From NCBI RefSeq assembly GCF_047675955.1, contig NC_132914.1, positions 43,486,521-43,550,520 of the forward strand: a stretch of 64,000 bases of DNA, in the 5' to 3' direction. How positions within the stretch are numbered: the first letter of the stretch is position 1; each line of letters begins with the position of its first letter. The position numbers and the translations under genes are program-made. Shown here piece after piece: positions 61,801 through 64,000 of this stretch. The notes beneath the pieces were generated by a model. That model was given only the letters and a program-made list of their open reading frames with translations. It was not told the DNA's origin and searched no databases. Origin of the DNA: Chlorocebus sabaeus. Lineage: Eukaryota > Chordata > Mammalia > Primates > Cercopithecidae.

Positions 61801-62885
61801 ATCTGAGGAAACTAACTAGACTCTAGCAGACAGAAAAGGAAATATAAGACATAGCCTGTGAAACAGAGGTTAAGAAATGAGGTTACAGAAAGGTCTACCA
61901 TACTAATTGAAATCCAAAAGAGAATAAAGGAAAGGCAGTAAAGAGGTAATGGTTGGGAAATGATTAAAAACATGAACCAACAGACAAAGGAAACACAATG
62001 TATACTGTTAAAAGACATAAAAACAACTCAGGCCTAGAAACAATGTAGTAAAACTGTAAAATATCAACGATAAAACCAAGACCTTAAAAGCAGAAAATGG
62101 GAAAAGATCACCTACGAAAAAGAATGATAATTAGACTGCAAAGAAATTTCCAGACAGCAAGGAAAAAAAATGATTAAATAATATCTTCAAAGTGCTAAGA
62201 GAAAAAAAACTATCATTCCAGAATTATATACCCAGTAAAACTATCTTTGAATAGTTTTAAGTGGATAAAATAGATACAAAAACTTAAGAGTTTACCACCA
62301 ATAGACCTTGACTACTGAAACTTCTCAGATTTATTTTCAGAAAGAAAAGAAAAAAAGAGGAAATAAACTCAAGCAAACATTGCATAAAACATCATCTAAC
62401 TGGTGGTGTCTGAAATAAAAGAACTCAAATAATGGAACTATAACCTATAAATTGAGATTAGGATGATCAGAGTTAAAGCATTCTTGGGTTCTTCTGCTGG
62501 CAGAGAAAATTAAATTAGCTTTAGAAGCAGAGGACAGTATTAAAGCTAACTTTTTTCTTTTTTAAAAAGACAAGGACAAAAACAAAAACAGTAATTCCTA
62601 AACCAGTAGAGAGTAAAGCTTTAAGAAAAAAGTAACAAATCAAAAAACTTGATCAACTGAAAATAAGATATGGGAAGAAAAAAATATGTATACTTAGGCA
62701 GCTTATTTTGGAATTTAAGAACAACAACAACAAAAAACTCCTATGTATTCTGAAATGTATACAAGTGAACAGTTTGGAAACAACTGTTTTGCTTTCAACA
62801 AACTCTATAAAAATGAAAAGTTACCTTCCATGTCTTCATACTTCTTATCTCCCATATTTAGGGTATATACAGTTTTCTTCTTCAT
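14077..62885 (-). CDS. SCAF11: SCAF11, SR-related CTD-associated factor 11 (complete coding region, 14 exons)
   Basis: I recognise this as SCAF11 (also SFRS2IP, SIP1, CASP11), a nuclear pre-mRNA splicing factor reported to bind SR proteins such as SRSF2 and to act in spliceosome assembly. Coding exons, 5' to 3': 62885-62825, 60602-60445, 50445-50368, 47312-47212, 44113-44049, 33474-33416, 33246-33134, 32190-32089, 24354-24248, 21300-18583, 17526-17180, 15181-14963, 14611-14492, 14223-14077. They sum to 4395 nt, giving 1464 codons plus TGA with no internal stop and consistent phases. Domains: RING-type finger at residues 41-81, acidic/Ser-rich region about 340-780, RS domain about 783-955, RG-rich patch about 1072-1087, Gln/Met/Pro linker about 1188-1303, and a C-terminal helical domain about 1377-1450 that resembles the PHRF1 C-terminus as I recall it. 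Gene identity is certain; the exact residue count depends on my junctions. Confidence 0.97.
14224..14491 (-). other. SCAF11: SCAF11 intron 13 (268 nt)
   Basis: GT-AG intron with a strong donor GTAAGT. No repeat recognised. Confidence 0.9.
14492..14611 (-). CDS. SCAF11: SCAF11 coding exon 13: C-terminal helical domain, first half
   Basis: Encodes 40 residues, 1377-1416, KLQIQEKAAQEVKLAIKPFY through IVRKAVDK. The charged heptad-like pattern suggests amphipathic helices. I recall a similar segment at the C-terminus of PHRF1, another RING/CTD-associated protein. Acceptor tctcatcag, donor GTAAGT, phase 0 on both sides. Confidence 0.96.
14612..14962 (-). other. SCAF11: SCAF11 intron 12, GC-AG (351 nt)
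   Basis: Starts GCAAGT and ends ctcatcag. No repeat recognised. Confidence 0.85.
14957..14962 (-). promoter_or_regulatory. SCAF11: GC-type 5' splice site (GCAAGT)
   Basis: On the minus strand the exon ends GACAAG and the intron opens GCAAGT. Apart from C at +2 the site fits the donor consensus fully, as is typical of functional GC-AG introns. Using a later GT (AAG/GTTGAG, 11 nt further) would break the reading frame into the next exon. Confidence 0.85.
14963..15181 (-). CDS. SCAF11: SCAF11 coding exon 12, followed by a GC donor
   Basis: Encodes residues 1304-1376, from GIPSSSHVSNNMSTP to ADSSKTDK. It is low in complexity and rich in Ser, Thr, Ala and Pro. The acceptor is tttaacacag. The donor after AAG reads GCAAGT, a GC-AG intron with an otherwise strong consensus. 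Phase 0 here joins exactly to KLQIQEK of the next exon. Confidence 0.95.
15658..15698. repeat. (TTTA)n microsatellite
   Basis: About nine uninterrupted TTTA units at the tail of the AluY. A second (TTTA)n block at 15985-16013 lies on its other side. Confidence 0.95.
15692..15984 (-). mobile_element. AluY, cercopithecoid type, inside a TTTA tract
   Basis: Near-consensus antisense AluY, with TTTA repeats on both sides, consistent with insertion into the tail of the older Alu that follows. Confidence 0.95.
16005..16590 (-). mobile_element. Older Alu split by a second Alu
   Basis: The host copy is at 16005-16180 and 16456-16590. Its sequence stops in 'ggctaatttttgtata' and resumes at 'taatttttgtatttttggta'. 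Confidence 0.88.
16181..16455 (-). mobile_element. Alu inserted in an Alu
   Basis: Complete antisense copy, 'aagacagagtcttgctctg' to 'ccaccgtgcctagcc', in the linker of the older Alu. 'taatttttgtat' occurs on both sides. Confidence 0.9.
17180..17526 (-). CDS. SCAF11: SCAF11 coding exon 11: Gln/Met/Pro-rich linker with polyproline
   Basis: Encodes residues 1188-1303, starting DSSLKDQTNQQVDGS and ending PDGKQLQ. It has repeated MQPQMN/MQQQMN/AQHQPMN motifs and a run of nine prolines followed by SQQ. Polyproline of this kind can bind WW or SH3 domains. Acceptor ttttgatag, donor GTATGT. The repetitive CCN/CCA codons make the proline run a candidate for length variation. Confidence 0.97.
17527..18582 (-). 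other. SCAF11: SCAF11 intron 10
   Basis: Holds one Alu. The remaining 18013-18582 is AT-rich with nothing recognised. Confidence 0.85.
17720..18012 (+). mobile_element. Alu
   Basis: Sense copy, flanked by a short 'aaacatt' repeat (17713-17719 and 18013-18019). Confidence 0.93.
18583..21300 (-). CDS. SCAF11: SCAF11 coding exon 10: giant exon with RS domain and RG patch
   Basis: A 2718 nt internal exon encoding residues 282-1187. The first part is basic (RRSTRNTR, KRKSVRRGRKPPLLKKKL), followed by a long acidic, Ser/Glu-rich region with no predicted fold I can name. The RS domain, about residues 783-955, has repeated units such as SQSPSPK and RSQSPKKD. An RG-rich patch (NRGRGRGNRGRG) lies near 1072-1087. 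RS domains mediate contacts with SR proteins and snRNP factors, which fits the family role. Acceptor aaaatattag, donor GTAATG. The purine-rich coding sequence probably carries many splicing enhancers that help define so long an exon (inference). Confidence 0.98.
21584..21877 (-). mobile_element. Alu
   Basis: Antisense copy with both arms and a T-rich tail, ending 'actgcgcccagcc'. Confidence 0.93.
21979..22286 (-). mobile_element. AluY, cercopithecoid type, perfect target-site duplication
   Basis: Near-consensus antisense AluY. The 12 bp acagatgttact occurs at 21967-21978 and 22287-22298 with no mismatch, a sign of recent insertion. Confidence 0.97.
22607..23751 (+). mobile_element. Tigger2-like DNA transposon fossil
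   Basis: Ends are inverted: GTTGACCCTTTAACAAC on the left and AAGGGTCAACTG on the right. The interior matches pogo/Tigger2 debris as I remember it, with no transposase frame left. Inserted in an L1M at a TA; an Alu fragment (23204-23312) inserted into it in turn. Strand is arbitrary. Confidence 0.8.
23204..23312 (-). mobile_element. Alu fragment, truncated
   Basis: A long T run (about 27) then the start of an antisense Alu arm, lost after 'cagcctcccagat'. Confidence 0.85.
24036..24070. repeat. Palindromic TG/TA-CA microsatellite
   Basis: Two 15 bp arms, 24036-24050 and 24056-24070, are perfect reverse complements around a 5 bp loop. Confidence 0.95.
24248..24354 (-). CDS. SCAF11: SCAF11 coding exon 9
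   Basis: Encodes residues 246-281, opening with the split Arg, then VAFIPWNVETEVLPLIS and ending ISLEHF. The acceptor is tgttttcag and the donor is GTAAAG. It is the first exon downstream of the antisense L1 (5' end at 25391, about 1 kb away) and contains an internal Met. Confidence 0.95.
24690..24925 (-). repeat. Old L1 3'-end fragment
   Basis: Antisense L1M features: 'gaggtgtaattcaacataaa', 'ggtaacttttgacc', and 'caatcaagaaagagaacg' followed by a cct/ccc-rich end. Confidence 0.6.
25367..25379. repeat. L1 target-site duplication, 5' copy
   Basis: aagtatatactac here against aagtatatattac at 31586-31598, one mismatch. About 11 nt (agaaagaagc and neighbours) separate it from recognisable L1. 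Confidence 0.7.
25391..26346 (+). promoter_or_regulatory. L1 5' UTR with likely bidirectional promoter
   Basis: Primate L1 5' UTRs carry an internal sense promoter and, in many lineages, an antisense one. Here the antisense direction is the SCAF11 transcription direction. A 199-codon antisense open frame (25896-25297) spans the zone where L1 ORF0 lies in other primates. Promoter activity is inferred, not seen. Confidence 0.5.
26347..27447 (+). pseudogene. L1 ORF1 (RNA-binding protein), one nonsense mutation
   Basis: ORF1p is the trimeric RNA chaperone of the L1 RNP. The frame spans 366 codons. It starts MSNRKDTYTK, runs through a basic N-terminus and a coiled coil (about residues 80-150), then meets TAA at 26953-26955 (codon 203). 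The same frame stays open after it to 27447, through the RRM-like and C-terminal region (RTPQRYSSRRATPR, LSAETLQARREWVPI). The stop looks like a single base change of a Glu codon. Confidence 0.95.
27511..31341 (+). pseudogene. L1 ORF2 (endonuclease/reverse transcriptase), three breaks
   Basis: ORF2p supplies the endonuclease and reverse transcriptase. The endonuclease part (27511-28293) keeps its usual active-site motifs: LNVNG, IQETH, GDFNTP and SDHSAI. An 11 bp tandem duplication (28276-28297) then adds a stop at 28291 and a frameshift. A second shift near 28790, apparently a lost base, with a TAG at 28793, restores the original frame. The RT part (28801-30822) has FADDM at about 29611-29625. 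It ends at TAA 30820-30822, after which the C-terminal Cys-rich part stays open to 31341. Confidence 0.96.
31586..31598. repeat. L1 target-site duplication, 3' copy
   Basis: Follows directly on the L1 A-rich tail and pairs with 25367-25379. Confidence 0.7.
32089..32190 (-). CDS. SCAF11: SCAF11 coding exon 8
   Basis: Encodes residues 212-245, TEFIEASEISTLIRQKRHEL through PDTLPGIG, then two bases of an Arg codon. The acceptor is atcttttag and the donor is GTAAAA. It is the exon just upstream, in transcript order, of the intron that holds the full-length L1. Confidence 0.94.
32191..33133 (-). other. SCAF11: SCAF11 intron 7
   Basis: 943 nt, AT-rich, nothing recognised. Confidence 0.85.
33134..33246 (-). 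CDS. SCAF11: SCAF11 coding exon 7 (Phe/Ser-rich)
   Basis: Encodes residues 175-211 plus two bases, opening PQRSNWSTNQCFRNFF and ending SYRAY. The acceptor is cttttctag and the donor is GTTAGT. It follows an intron of only 169 nt. No domain is recognised. The one-residue difference in total length from the recalled human protein probably lies here, near FTSYRAY. Confidence 0.92.
33247..33415 (-). other. SCAF11: Very short SCAF11 intron (169 nt)
   Basis: Lies between coding exons 6 and 7, with donor GTTGGT and acceptor cttttctag. It holds no repeat. Its small size and weak donor make retention plausible. Confidence 0.85.
33416..33474 (-). CDS. SCAF11: SCAF11 coding exon 6 (59 nt, weak donor)
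   Basis: Encodes the rest of a split Arg, then NSLYSETGGEKNAAIKINK, residues 155-174. The acceptor is ctttgtacag and the donor is GTTGGT, poor at +3 and +4. A second AG sits 16 nt inside the exon after tatac and could act as an alternative acceptor with a frameshift. The exon is too short and internal to show as an open frame of its own; I placed it by phase and by recalled similarity to human SCAF11. Confidence 0.9.
34905..35119 (-). repeat. Probable old L1 3'-end fragment
   Basis: 'gagtaatgcatgtacatact' and 'aggtgtcaaacagtacttcc' look like antisense L1M 3' sequence. Weak match. Confidence 0.35.
35120..35423 (-). mobile_element. Alu, full length
   Basis: Antisense copy with a 20 T tail and both arms. 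Confidence 0.95.
35470..37140 (-). repeat. Probable old L1 3'-region remnant
   Basis: The T-rich strand has the texture of antisense L1M 3' UTR, for example 'tcttctactcctgttgaatt' and 'taacttctaaaagctttttc' at 36233-36295. The boundaries are guesses. Confidence 0.35.
37155..37460 (+). mobile_element. Alu, full length
   Basis: Sense copy to an A-rich tail. 'acttttcttt' flanks it on both sides (from 37142 and from 37465). Confidence 0.95.
38353..38638 (+). mobile_element. Alu
   Basis: Sense copy, 'ggccaggtgcagtggctcac' to an AT-rich tail. Confidence 0.94.
39408..39501 (+). repeat. MIR fragment
   Basis: 'ggatatggagtcagaagact' and 'gtgatctcgcacaagacatt' match the MIR 5' half. Confidence 0.65.
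39731..39939 (-). mobile_element. Alu, 5'-truncated
   Basis: Antisense copy with a (TTTA)n tail. It is lost after 'tttcaccatgttgcctccg'. Confidence 0.85.
40195..40500 (-). repeat. L1M 3'-end fragment
   Basis: Has 'actgaggtacaattgacaaa', 'acctcacagttaccattctc' and 'gtgagaacacaagatctact', the antisense L1MA/MB 3' pattern. Confidence 0.7.
40530..41770 (+). repeat. L2 3' region split by a Tigger2-like element
   Basis: L2 pieces are at 40530-40708 ('tcagtagctggcaactccta', 'atccaatccaccaatgaatc') and 41169-41770 ('tttgttcactactatacccc', 'ggtatttgttgaatgtatga'). They are in register around the insertion. Confidence 0.8.
40709..41168 (+). mobile_element. Tigger2-like DNA transposon, internally deleted
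   Basis: Inverted ends: GTTGACCCTTGAACAAC left and GTTGTTCAAAGATCAAT right. About 460 bp, with a TA at each border. Strand is arbitrary. Confidence 0.78.
42019..42439 (+). mobile_element. Tigger-family (pogo-like) fossil
   Basis: Left end 'cggtggtctccccttattca', then 'aatattaaatggaaaattcc', and right end 'ggacaaggggtaattacta' in inverted orientation. No transposase frame. The subfamily name is uncertain. Confidence 0.7.
43803..43838. repeat. (CA)n microsatellite
   Basis: About 17 uninterrupted CA units. Confidence 0.97.
44049..44113 (-). CDS. SCAF11: SCAF11 coding exon 5 (65 nt)
   Basis: Encodes RKAVIREDLLSAKVCDLKLIH, residues 133-155 including split codons. The acceptor is cttctgt-like, tttacag, and the donor is a consensus GTAAGT. 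The 65 nt length means skipping would shift the frame. As I recall the human protein, a Trp occupies the position that is Leu here (KLIH). Confidence 0.92.
44339..44622 (-). mobile_element. Alu, old
   Basis: Antisense, both arms, several small deletions. Confidence 0.88.
44641..44777 (-). mobile_element. Alu monomer
   Basis: A single antisense arm with its own T-rich tail, ending 'gccaccacgtctagc'. Confidence 0.82.
46164..46200. repeat. (TA)n(CA)n microsatellite
   Basis: An A run followed by about ten TA and five CA units. Confidence 0.93.
46463..46749 (-). mobile_element. Alu, old, with target-site duplication
   Basis: Antisense copy. 'gcattcagaa' flanks it at 46447 and 46751. Confidence 0.9.
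46866..47005 (-). mobile_element. Alu monomer fragment
   Basis: A single arm with an 'aggaggagaggacggtcc' disturbance, ending 'ccaccatgcccagcc'. Confidence 0.78.
47212..47312 (-). CDS. SCAF11: SCAF11 coding exon 4: basic linker
   Basis: Encodes residues 100-133, starting VQVKKQLRETKNRKN and ending SCI plus a split Arg. The segment is Lys/Arg-rich with no domain I can name. The acceptor is tctcatag and the donor is GTTAGT, weaker than consensus at +3. It ends two bases into a codon and joins AAGAAAAGCC of the next exon. Confidence 0.93.
47975..48287. mobile_element. Short DNA-transposon fossil (MITE-like)
   Basis: Imperfect inverted ends, 'tatgctgtgc' left and 'ttggacagcacta' right, with the interior motif 'agtgcttgaaatgtggct' known from an abundant mammalian MER-type element. 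The name is not assigned. Confidence 0.55.
48778..48809. repeat. (CATA)n microsatellite
   Basis: About seven CATA units with one TATA interruption. Confidence 0.95.
50368..50445 (-). CDS. SCAF11: SCAF11 coding exon 3: end of the RING finger
   Basis: Encodes 26 residues, 74-99, starting TLASCPIDRKPF and ending LEGYVK. It provides Cys78 and then Asp81 where a canonical RING has the eighth ligand, Cys. Acceptor cttttcag, donor GTAAGT. Both borders are phase 0, so this exon could be skipped without a frameshift but would remove the end of the finger. Confidence 0.96.
51000..51260 (-). repeat. Old L1 fragment
   Basis: Antisense L1 3' sequence: 'gtaaggttgagcatattttc', 'ctattcaagttctttgctta' and 'gagttgtaggtgctctttat'. 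Confidence 0.65.
52062..52236 (+). mobile_element. Alu with large internal deletion
   Basis: The sense start 'ctggctgagtatggtggtgc' runs on into 'gaggctgcagtgagccatga', so about half is missing. A-rich (AAAT)n tail. Confidence 0.85.
52415..52560 (+). repeat. MIR fragment
   Basis: 'cttaagcaagttacagtctc', 'tgtgcctcagtaatcttatt' and 'cttacctctaaggtttttat' lie in MIR order. Confidence 0.72.
52887..53178 (-). mobile_element. Alu
   Basis: Antisense copy. 'ttcctttacaatttt' (52872) recurs as 'ttcctttataatttt' at 53179. Confidence 0.93.
53226..53474 (-). mobile_element. Alu, old and deleted
   Basis: Antisense pieces of both arms, with parts missing around 53340 and at the end. Confidence 0.8.
53761..54049 (-). 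mobile_element. Alu, old
   Basis: Antisense, both arms, ending 'ccaccacacccggcc'. Confidence 0.92.
56511..56821 (-). mobile_element. Alu, old
   Basis: Antisense, both arms, with a TTTA-type linker and ending 'atcatgcctggcc'. Confidence 0.92.
57809..58109 (+). mobile_element. 5'-truncated Alu with perfect target-site duplication
   Basis: The Alu (57821-58097) lacks its first 35 or so bases and starts at 'tccagcactttgggaagc'. The 12 bp gtgaacattcat flanks it exactly (57809-57820 and 58098-58109), so the truncation happened at insertion. Confidence 0.94.
58986..59304 (+). mobile_element. AluY, cercopithecoid type, full length
   Basis: Sense copy with 'ggctcaagcctgtaatccc', 'gatccggccactgcac', an 18-19 A linker and a 25 A tail. 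'gaaacctgga' flanks both sides. Confidence 0.97.
59895..60085 (+). repeat. MIR
   Basis: Clear MIR order: 'cttctgcctcttaaactatg', 'tgaccaagtcatag', 'tttcctcatctgtaaaatgg'. Confidence 0.8.
60445..60602 (-). CDS. SCAF11: SCAF11 coding exon 2: N-terminal part of the RING finger
   Basis: Encodes residues 21-73. It carries the first zinc ligands: Cys41-Pro-Ile-Cys44, Cys59-Asn-His61, Cys64 and Cys67. The donor is a consensus GTAAGT at 60444 and the acceptor is ttaacag. The exon ends in phase 0 right after Ala-Glu, so the finger is cut before its last ligand pair by a 10 kb intron. RING fingers usually mean E3 ubiquitin-ligase activity; that is inference from the family. Confidence 0.96.
60825..61300 (-). 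repeat. Old L1 3'-end fragment (L1M type)
   Basis: Antisense L1M pattern: 'aatctattgatggacattca', 'gaagaggtattgccaaatta', then 'aaactcccactagtaatg'. Confidence 0.6.
61860..62600 (+). repeat. Old L1 ORF1-region remnant
   Basis: Decayed sense sequence with 'acaattagactg'-like and 'tatcttcaaagtgctaagag', 'ccagaattatatacccagta' and 'aaaactatctttgaatag', as in the end of L1 ORF1. No open frame remains. Confidence 0.6.
62825..62885 (-). CDS. SCAF11: SCAF11 first coding exon (residues 1-21)
   Basis: Translation reads MKKKTVYTLNMGDKKYEDME, then G split over the junction. The acceptor AG lies at 62908-62907, so about 21 nt of 5' UTR share this exon. The donor is GTAA at 62824. The first ATG has G at -3 and A at +4, a moderate context. 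The in-frame Met11 has A at -3 and G at +4, a stronger one. The exon ends after one base of a codon, matching the GT that opens the next exon. Confidence 0.93.
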
Positions 62886-62906
62886 TTCTCTTTGGAAAAG
62901 GGTTTC
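62886..62906 (-). other. SCAF11: SCAF11 5' UTR part of the first coding exon
   Basis: About 21 nt between the acceptor (cttatag, AG at 62908-62907) and the start codon. Transcript sequence further upstream must come from exons beyond the window. Confidence 0.7.
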
Positions 62907-63101
62907 CTATAAGATAAATCAGAGAATTTTTATGTTTGCCTTCTTCCAATAATATCAATTTTAAAAAATCCTAAACTGTAAGAAATTATCTTACACATAA
63001 AAGAACACAGTACGAGCCAAGCCAAACAGTTTGTGGATAATCCAGTACTCTTTATACTCCTTGCTATCCAAATGCACAGTCTTATTGAAATGAAAAGCCT
63101 T

Positions 63102-63402
63102 GGCCATGCACGGCGGCTCATGCCTGTAATCCCAGCACTTTGGGAGGCCGAGGCGGGTGGATCACGAGGTCAGGAGACTGAGACCAGCCTGGCTAACACG
63201 GTGAAACCCCGTCTCTACTAAAAACACAAAAAATTAGCCAGGCGTGGTGGCAGGCAGCTGCCCGGGAGGTCCCAGCTGCTCAGGAGGCTGAGGCAGGAGA
63301 ATGGCACGAACCCAGGAGGCAAAGCTTACAGTGAGCCAAGATTGCGCCACTGCACTCCAGCCTGGGCGACAGAGCAAGACTTTGTCTCAAAAAAAAAAAA
63401 AA
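63102..63402 (+). mobile_element. AluY-like, full length
   Basis: Sense copy with a 'cagctgcccgggaggtccca' alteration in the right arm. A 'gaaaagcctt'-like repeat flanks it. Confidence 0.94.
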
Positions 63403-63654
63403 GGAAAGAAAAAGCCTTATATAACTATTAAGCAACAAAGCCTAAATGATACATTTTGTGGCACAGACATAAATGCAATTGAAGCTTAAGGAACAGAGAT
63501 CAATTTGGAATGGAGTTTTCAGAGAATGTGATAGGTTGTATGTGTTGAGGAACTTCAGGCATTCAAGGAGCAACATAGTATGGAGAAATAAAGTAGCATT
63601 TAGCTAGGCCAATCTCACAATTGAGTGGGTGAGAGAAAAGAGTGGGTGAGGGTG

Positions 63655-63725
63655 AGAGAAAGTGTGTGCGTGTGTTTGTGTGTGTGTGTATCTACCAAGG
63701 AAACAGTTGTGTGTATGTGTGTGTC
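63655..63725. repeat. Imperfect (TG)n tract
   Basis: Two TG-rich blocks, 63661-63691 and 63705-63724, interrupted by unique bases. Confidence 0.9.
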
Positions 63726-64000
63726 TCTACTGAGGAGGGGGTTGGCATGTAAGCCATGAATTTTATCTGAAAATCACAGTGAGAGGTAATGAAGAAATAA
63801 GCAGAGCAATGTAAATCAAGTGTGGCTAGATTATAGATGGATCACTAATGACTGAGAACCTCAGATTCAATCTTACAGATTCTCTGAAGAAGAGTGACAA
63901 GATAAAAGTGATACAAGTGGATTTTTTTTTAAAAAAGATTGATATGCCAGCCAAGTATGGATTGGATTACAATGGAAAGAGATTATAAGCAGAGAGATTT

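Larger units (their letters stand above)
60603..62824 (-). other. SCAF11: SCAF11 intron 1 of the coding region
   Basis: Mostly old L1 sequence (60825-61300 and about 61860-62600). The rest shows nothing recognised. Confidence 0.8.
62907..64000 (-). other. SCAF11: SCAF11 5' intron (runs off the window)
   Basis: Holds one Alu and a GT-rich tract. No upstream exon or CpG-rich promoter is visible. Confidence 0.75.

Noticed and set aside
61300..61860. Extension of the L1 remnant further upstream
   Set aside because: The texture is suggestive, but I could not match any segment to L1 with confidence.

Overview
This window is nuclear DNA of a primate, most likely an Old World monkey of the macaque/baboon type. 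Dozens of Alu elements are present. The youngest copies (10383-10683, 15692-15984, 21979-22286, 58986-59304) share variants I associate with cercopithecoid AluY: 'ggctcaagcctg', 'gatccggccactg' and 'ctagccgggcgaggtgg', read in either orientation. No bacterial or phage feature is visible.

The window holds one gene, SCAF11 (SR-related, CTD-associated factor 11), on the minus strand. Fourteen coding exons lie between 62885 (start codon) and 14077 (stop). Their lengths sum to 4395 nt, an open frame of 1464 codons plus stop, against 1463 residues as I recall for the human protein. Exon junctions agree in phase throughout. All introns are GT-AG except one GC-AG intron (14612-14962). In order, the protein has a RING-type zinc finger split between two exons, a region of unknown function spread over small exons, one very large internal exon (2718 nt) with acidic/Ser-rich sequence, an RS domain and an RG-rich patch, then a Q/M/P-rich linker with a nine-proline run, and a compact C-terminal helical domain. 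The 5' noncoding exons and promoter lie beyond position 64000. The 3' UTR probably runs to about 11086.

Layout: 1-11085 is downstream intergenic DNA made of Alus and old L1, L2, MIR and MER5A copies. 11086-14076 is the likely 3' UTR with one Alu. 14077-24354 holds the C-terminal two thirds of the coding sequence. 24355-32088 is an intron holding a full-length L1 (25391-31585) that runs antisense to SCAF11 and is dead by at least four lesions. 32089-33474 is a tight cluster of three small exons, one intron being only 169 nt. 33475-62824 has the remaining exons in large repeat-rich introns. 62907-64000 is 5' intron.

The rest is an archaeological record of insertions: Tigger2-like elements inside an L1M and inside an L2, a three-Alu nest, tail-to-tail inverted Alus, and many target-site duplications. 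I found no previously undescribed system. The most testable leads are the GC-AG intron, the Asp in place of the last RING cysteine, the weak splice sites near 33.2-33.5 kb, and the L1 antisense promoter position, which points in the SCAF11 sense direction just upstream of a coding exon.
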